From Streptomyces sp. NRRL F-4489 (GTDB lineage Bacteria; Actinomycetota; Actinomycetes; Streptomycetales; Streptomycetaceae), in assembly GCF_001509485.1 (NCBI RefSeq), contig NZ_LLZI01000010.1:1-19027 (forward strand): a stretch of DNA of 19,027 nucleotides, in the 5' to 3' direction. A program made the position numbers and the translations under genes. The number at the start of each line of letters is the position of its first letter. The stretch's first letter is position 1. Below the pieces are notes generated by a model. It worked only from the letters and a program-made list of their open reading frames with translations. It did no database searches and was not told where the DNA came from. Below are positions 16,205-19,027 of the stretch, one piece after another.

Positions 16205-17890
16205 TCACGCCGCGCCGCTCCCCTCGGGGGCCGGGTCACCGGCCGCCGGACCGCCGGGTGCCGGGCCACCAGGCGCCCGGCCACCGCCGGGTATCCGGCC
16301 GCCCGGCGCCGGGCGCAGCCGCCGGTACAGCGTCGCGCCGAGGGCCGCGACCGCCGCCATCGCCGCGAAGACCGCCAGGAACGCCGCCGGGTGGCCGACC
16401 GGGGCGGTGCCCCCGGCGGCCGGGCCGGGACCGGCCACCGCCACCGAGCCGCCCCCGAACGCCGCGAACAGCACCCCGCTGAGCCCCACGAACGCGACGT
16501 TCCCCAGCGCGTCCGACATCTGGAGGGACGAGGAGTTGCTGCCCGCCTCCTCCGGCCGGGACAGCTTCAGCAGCAGCACCCCGCCGCTGGAGATGTTCAG
16601 CCCCATGCCGAAACCGCCGACCGTCCACGCCGCGGCCACCGTCCAGGCCGGCACCGCGTCGATCAGCACCAGCGGCACCAGCAGGATCGCCGCCGCCAGC
16701 AGCGCCAGGCCCAGGCCCATCAGCCGCTCGCGGTGCGGCTCCAGCCGCGGGCGGCTCTGCACGTACGAGCCGAGCGCCCAGGTCAGGCCGCCGCCGGTGA
16801 GCGAGAGCCCGGCGAGGGTCGCGGACAGCCCGCGCTGCGTGACCAGCAGCAGCGGGATGAAGCTCTCGGCCGCGACCAGCGCCCCGGCGGCCAGCCCCCG
16901 CATCAGCACCACCGTCGGCAGCCCCCGCCCCGCCCGGAACGTGCCGCGGGGCAGCAGCCGCACGATCGCCGGACCCAGCAGCACCAGCCCCGCCGCGGCC
17001 GGCACCAGCGCGGCCCAGGTCGGGTGCTGGCCCGCGTACTGGAGCAGCGACGCGCCCACCGCGACCGCCAGCGCCAGCAGGCAGCGGCGGCTGCCCAGGA
17101 CGCCCCGGATCCCGGCGTCCGGCCCGGGGTCGGTGCGCGGCAGCTTGCGCAGCGCCGGCAGCATCACGCCCAGCGGCAGCAGTATCAGCACGGGTATGGA
17201 GAGGAACACCCAGCGCCAGCCGGCCTGCTCGGTGACCGTCCCCGCGACCAGCGGCCCGACGATCACCGGCACCACCCACGCCGCCGAGAACGACGCCATC
17301 ACCGACGCCCGCAGCCGCTCGGGATAGCCGCGGCCCACGACGACGTACAGCGCCACCACCGAGAGTCCGCCGCCGAGCCCCTGGACCCCGCGCCCGGCCA
17401 CGAACATGCCCATCCCCTGCGCCCCGCCGGCGATCACCAGCCCGGCCCCGAACGCCGCGATCCCGGTGAACAGCGGCGCCAGCGGCCCCCGCCGGTCGCT
17501 CCACACCCCGGACAGCGCCATCGCGAACAGGCTCGCGGTGAAGAACGCCGAGAACGCGAAGGCGTACAGCCCGATACCGTCCAGCGCCCGCGCGGCGACC
17601 GGCATGGCCGTATTCACCGCACTCGCCTCAAAGGCGATGAGCGAGACGACGGAGATGATCCCGAGCGTCAGCGCCCGGTACTCCCGCCCGAGCACCCCGG
17701 GCAGCGCGGCGCCCCGCGGCGCGGCGGGCCCGCCCGCCGGGGCCGCCGGGGCCGTACCTGCCGGGGCCGTGCCTGCGGGCGCCGTGTCTGCGGAGGCCGC
17801 GTCTGCGAAGCTCACGTCTACGGAGGTCACGTCTGCGGAGGTCGCATCTGCGGAGTTCGCATCTGCGTGGGTCGGAGGGTCAGCGGTCAT
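16205..17890 (-). CDS. 14-TM MFS drug-type exporter (DHA2-like)
   Basis: This 561-residue protein is a proton-driven major facilitator. ATG at 17890 (MTADPP) is chosen; the frame is open a further 91 codons, but that part is low-complexity and antisense to the hydrolase gene. Residues about 7-50 are a repetitive, acidic-to-proline/alanine segment made by a 15-bp tandem repeat. The transporter core begins near YRALTLGIISVVSLIAFEASAVNTAMP; motif A is GVWSDRRGP after TM2, and motif C-like VVPVIVGPLVAG lies in TM5. I count about 14 hydrophobic segments, as in DHA2 proteins, with no predicted substrate. A glycine/proline-rich tail closes it (APGGRIPGGGRAPGGPAPGG). TACGCT lies six bases before ATG with no ribosome site, suggesting a leaderless mRNA. 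It is divergent from the hydrolase gene and upstream of the helicase on the same strand. Confidence 0.88.
   Translation of the reverse strand: MTADPPTHADANSADATSADVTSVDVSFADAASADTAPAGTAPAGTAPAAPAGGPAAPRGAALPGVLGREYRALTLGIISVVSLIAFEASAVNTAMPVAARALDGIGLYAFAFSAFFTASLFAMALSGVWSDRRGPLAPLFTGIAAFGAGLVIAGGAQGMGMFVAGRGVQGLGGGLSVVALYVVVGRGYPERLRASVMASFSAAWVVPVIVGPLVAGTVTEQAGWRWVFLSIPVLILLPLGVMLPALRKLPRTDPGPDAGIRGVLGSRRCLLALAVAVGASLLQYAGQHPTWAALVPAAAGLVLLGPAIVRLLPRGTFRAGRGLPTVVLMRGLAAGALVAAESFIPLLLVTQRGLSATLAGLSLTGGGLTWALGSYVQSRPRLEPHRERLMGLGLALLAAAILLVPLVLIDAVPAWTVAAAWTVGGFGMGLNISSGGVLLLKLSRPEEAGSNSSSLQMSDALGNVAFVGLSGVLFAAFGGGSVAVAGPGPAAGGTAPVGHPAAFLAVFAAMAAVAALGATLYRRLRPAPGGRIPGGGRAPGGPAPGGPAAGDPAPEGSGAA
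17754..17873. repeat. 15-bp minisatellite, eight copies, coding for the MFS N-terminus
   Basis: Eight 15-base units lie end to end, with consensus near RYRTCTGCGGAGGTC: 17754-68, 17769-83, 17784-98, 17799-813, 17814-28, 17829-43, 17844-58 and 17859-73. Because 15 is a multiple of three, copy changes keep frame; each unit encodes a pentapeptide in the MFS protein (SADAT, SADVT, SVDVS, FADAA, SADTA, PAGTA, PAGTA). The units nearest the start codon (right) are T/A-richer and the left ones drift to GC-rich PAGTA, suggesting stepwise duplication and decay. Confidence 0.9.
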
Positions 17891-17997
17891 CCGCCCAGCG
17901 TAAGGGCCGTACCGCCCATGCGCCCCTGTCGGAAGTCGGGAACGCCCTCCTCCGCAGGCCCTACGCCGTCCCCCTCCCCCGGCCACCCCGCCCCCGA

Positions 17998-18080
17998 GCC
18001 GACCGGCACGCCCCGCCCCGTCCCCGGCCAACCCGCGGGCAAGCGGACCACCAGGCCAACCGGCATACCCCGCCCCATTC
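17998..18080. repeat. Imperfect 26-bp direct repeat upstream of the hydrolase gene
   Basis: The 26 bases at 17998-18023 recur at 18055-18080 with 21 matches; the shared core is ACCGGCA then CCCCGCCCC. All five differences are transitions. The copies start 57 bases apart in the intergenic region between the MFS and hydrolase genes. Confidence 0.5.
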
Positions 18081-18096
18081 CGCGCAAGCTGTCCAT

Positions 18097-18960
18097 ATGC
18101 CGTACTTCCGCACCTACGACGACACCGAGCTGCACTACCGGGTGCTCGGCCCTGCCGGCTCATCGCTGCCGCCCCTGGTCTGCCTGGCCGGGGGCCCCGG
18201 CCGGGACGCCGCCTACCTCGGGGACCTCGGCGGCCTCCCCGAGCACCGGCAGCTGGTCATCCCGGACAGCCGCGGCACCGGCGCCTCCCCCGCGGCGCCC
18301 GACCCCGCCCGCTACGCCTTCCCCCACCTCGCCGAGGACGTCGAAGCGCTCCGCACCCACCTCGGACTGGCCCGCTTCGCCCTGCTGGCCCACGACGCCG
18401 GCGCCGCCGTCGCCCAGGCGTACGCGGCGGCCCACCCGGAGCGGCTGACCCACCTGGTACTGGTCTGCCCCGGCTCCCGCCTCCAGGGCGAACTCCCCGA
18501 CGACGCCCGGGAGATCTTCACCTCCCGCATGCACGAGGACTGGTGGCCGCGGGCCGCCGTGGCCGTCCAGCAGCTCGCCGAGGCGTCCGACCTCGCCGAA
18601 GTGCGCGACCTCCTCCTCGCCGCGGCGCCCCTCGCCTACGCCCGCTGGGACGAACCGCAGCGGGCCCACGCCGCCACCGAGGGCGCCCAGTTGGGCCCCG
18701 TACCGCGGGCGGGCTTCTGGCAGGGCGTGGACGAACCGGCCCGCCGGGCACTGCTGGCCGGCCTGCGCCACGTCACCTGCCCGGTCCTGGTCATCACCGG
18801 CGACCGCGACGCCGTGTCCGGCATGCGCGCCGGCGACCTGGTGGCCGCCTCCTTCCCCCACGCCCGCGTACGCCCCCTGCACCTCGTAGGCCACTACCCC
18901 TGGGTCGACGAACCCGACCTCTTCCGCCCCCTCATCGAGCACTTCCTCACCCCGCCCTGA
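18097..18960 (+). CDS. Alpha/beta hydrolase, prolyl-aminopeptidase-like, with Asp at the nucleophile position
   Basis: This 287-residue alpha/beta hydrolase has the frame of peptidase family S33 (prolyl aminopeptidase-like): oxyanion motif GGPG (32-35), RGTGAS (59-64), nucleophile elbow AHDAGAAV (98-105), acid D238 in GDRDAVSG, and H266 in VGHYPWVDEP. In S33 enzymes the elbow is normally G-x-S-x-G with serine; here residue 100 is Asp (codon GAC at 18394-18396), as in epoxide hydrolases and haloalkane dehalogenases, where Asp makes an ester intermediate. The cap between about 130 and 225 contains WWPRAAVAVQQL and a helical bundle. There is no good ribosome site before ATG at 18097; it could be leaderless. 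The substrate is unknown. It is divergent from the MFS exporter. Confidence 0.87.
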   Translation: MPYFRTYDDTELHYRVLGPAGSSLPPLVCLAGGPGRDAAYLGDLGGLPEHRQLVIPDSRGTGASPAAPDPARYAFPHLAEDVEALRTHLGLARFALLAHDAGAAVAQAYAAAHPERLTHLVLVCPGSRLQGELPDDAREIFTSRMHEDWWPRAAVAVQQLAEASDLAEVRDLLLAAAPLAYARWDEPQRAHAATEGAQLGPVPRAGFWQGVDEPARRALLAGLRHVTCPVLVITGDRDAVSGMRAGDLVAASFPHARVRPLHLVGHYPWVDEPDLFRPLIEHFLTPP

Positions 18961-19027
18961 CCTCCCCGCACCAAAACCAATCTCCCCTCCCCCTTCATGA
19001 ACCGCGTATTGCCGCGCATTGCCGCGC
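18961..19027. other. Window end: no gene, tandem 10-bp repeat
   Basis: The last 67 bases hold no gene start I can support. The final 20 bases are ATTGCCGCGC twice in tandem (19008-19017 and 19018-19027), cut by the window edge, so the repeat may continue. Confidence 0.6.

Noticed and set aside
17891..18163. N-terminal extension of the MFS protein by 91 codons
   Set aside because: The residues are low-complexity and antisense to the hydrolase start; ATG at 17890 has a -10 box at leaderless distance.
14279..18448. A 1,389-codon open frame on the plus strand
   Set aside because: It runs antisense through the helicase and MFS genes, has arginine-, glutamine- and proline-rich translation, and no family match; it is a by-product of GC-rich codon use in the real genes.

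Overview
The window is high-GC chromosomal DNA of an actinomycete, almost certainly a Streptomyces or close relative. The evidence is GC-ended codons in nearly every gene, many GTG starts and one TTG start, four-base GTGA overlaps inside an operon, long stop-free antisense frames, and a conserved hppD / Lrp / osmolyte-ABC / IclR neighbourhood. No phage, transposon, integrase, CRISPR, rRNA or convincing tRNA is present. Most genes are ordinary chromosomal ones, and I do not see a clear new multi-gene system.

Left part (1-4.6 kb): a truncated membrane-anchored L7/L12-like protein; a small secreted cysteine protein with an internal duplication; a PCMT-like methyltransferase followed upstream by a Nudix gene that is broken by a frameshift; cutA; and a TetR regulator divergent from an SRPBCC protein across two matching operator-like palindromes.

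Middle (4.6-7.8 kb): an FAD-linked oxidase of the glycolate/D-lactate type, then hppD (4-hydroxyphenylpyruvate dioxygenase, tyrosine catabolism) divergent from an Lrp/AsnC regulator. One palindrome supplies both facing -35 elements of the hppD and lrp promoters. An IclR regulator about 6 kb away (13.2-13.8 kb) sits where the S. coelicolor hppD repressor HpdR is expected from memory of that locus.

ABC operon (7.9-11.7 kb): permease, ATPase with a CBS-type tail, second permease and binding lipoprotein, joined by 8- and 4-base overlaps. This is a complete OpuC/ProU-type osmoprotectant importer.

Right part (11.8-19 kb): a small secreted protein; a Lon-like (S16) Ser-Lys peptidase that lacks the usual PDZ domain; the IclR regulator; an SF2 helicase; a 14-TM MFS exporter whose N-terminus is a 15-bp minisatellite; and an alpha/beta hydrolase of the prolyl-aminopeptidase type with Asp at the nucleophile position. 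Convergent gene pairs are separated by strong hairpins. Several genes lack a Shine-Dalgarno but carry a TANNNT-like -10 box 6-7 bases before the start codon, which suggests leaderless transcripts.
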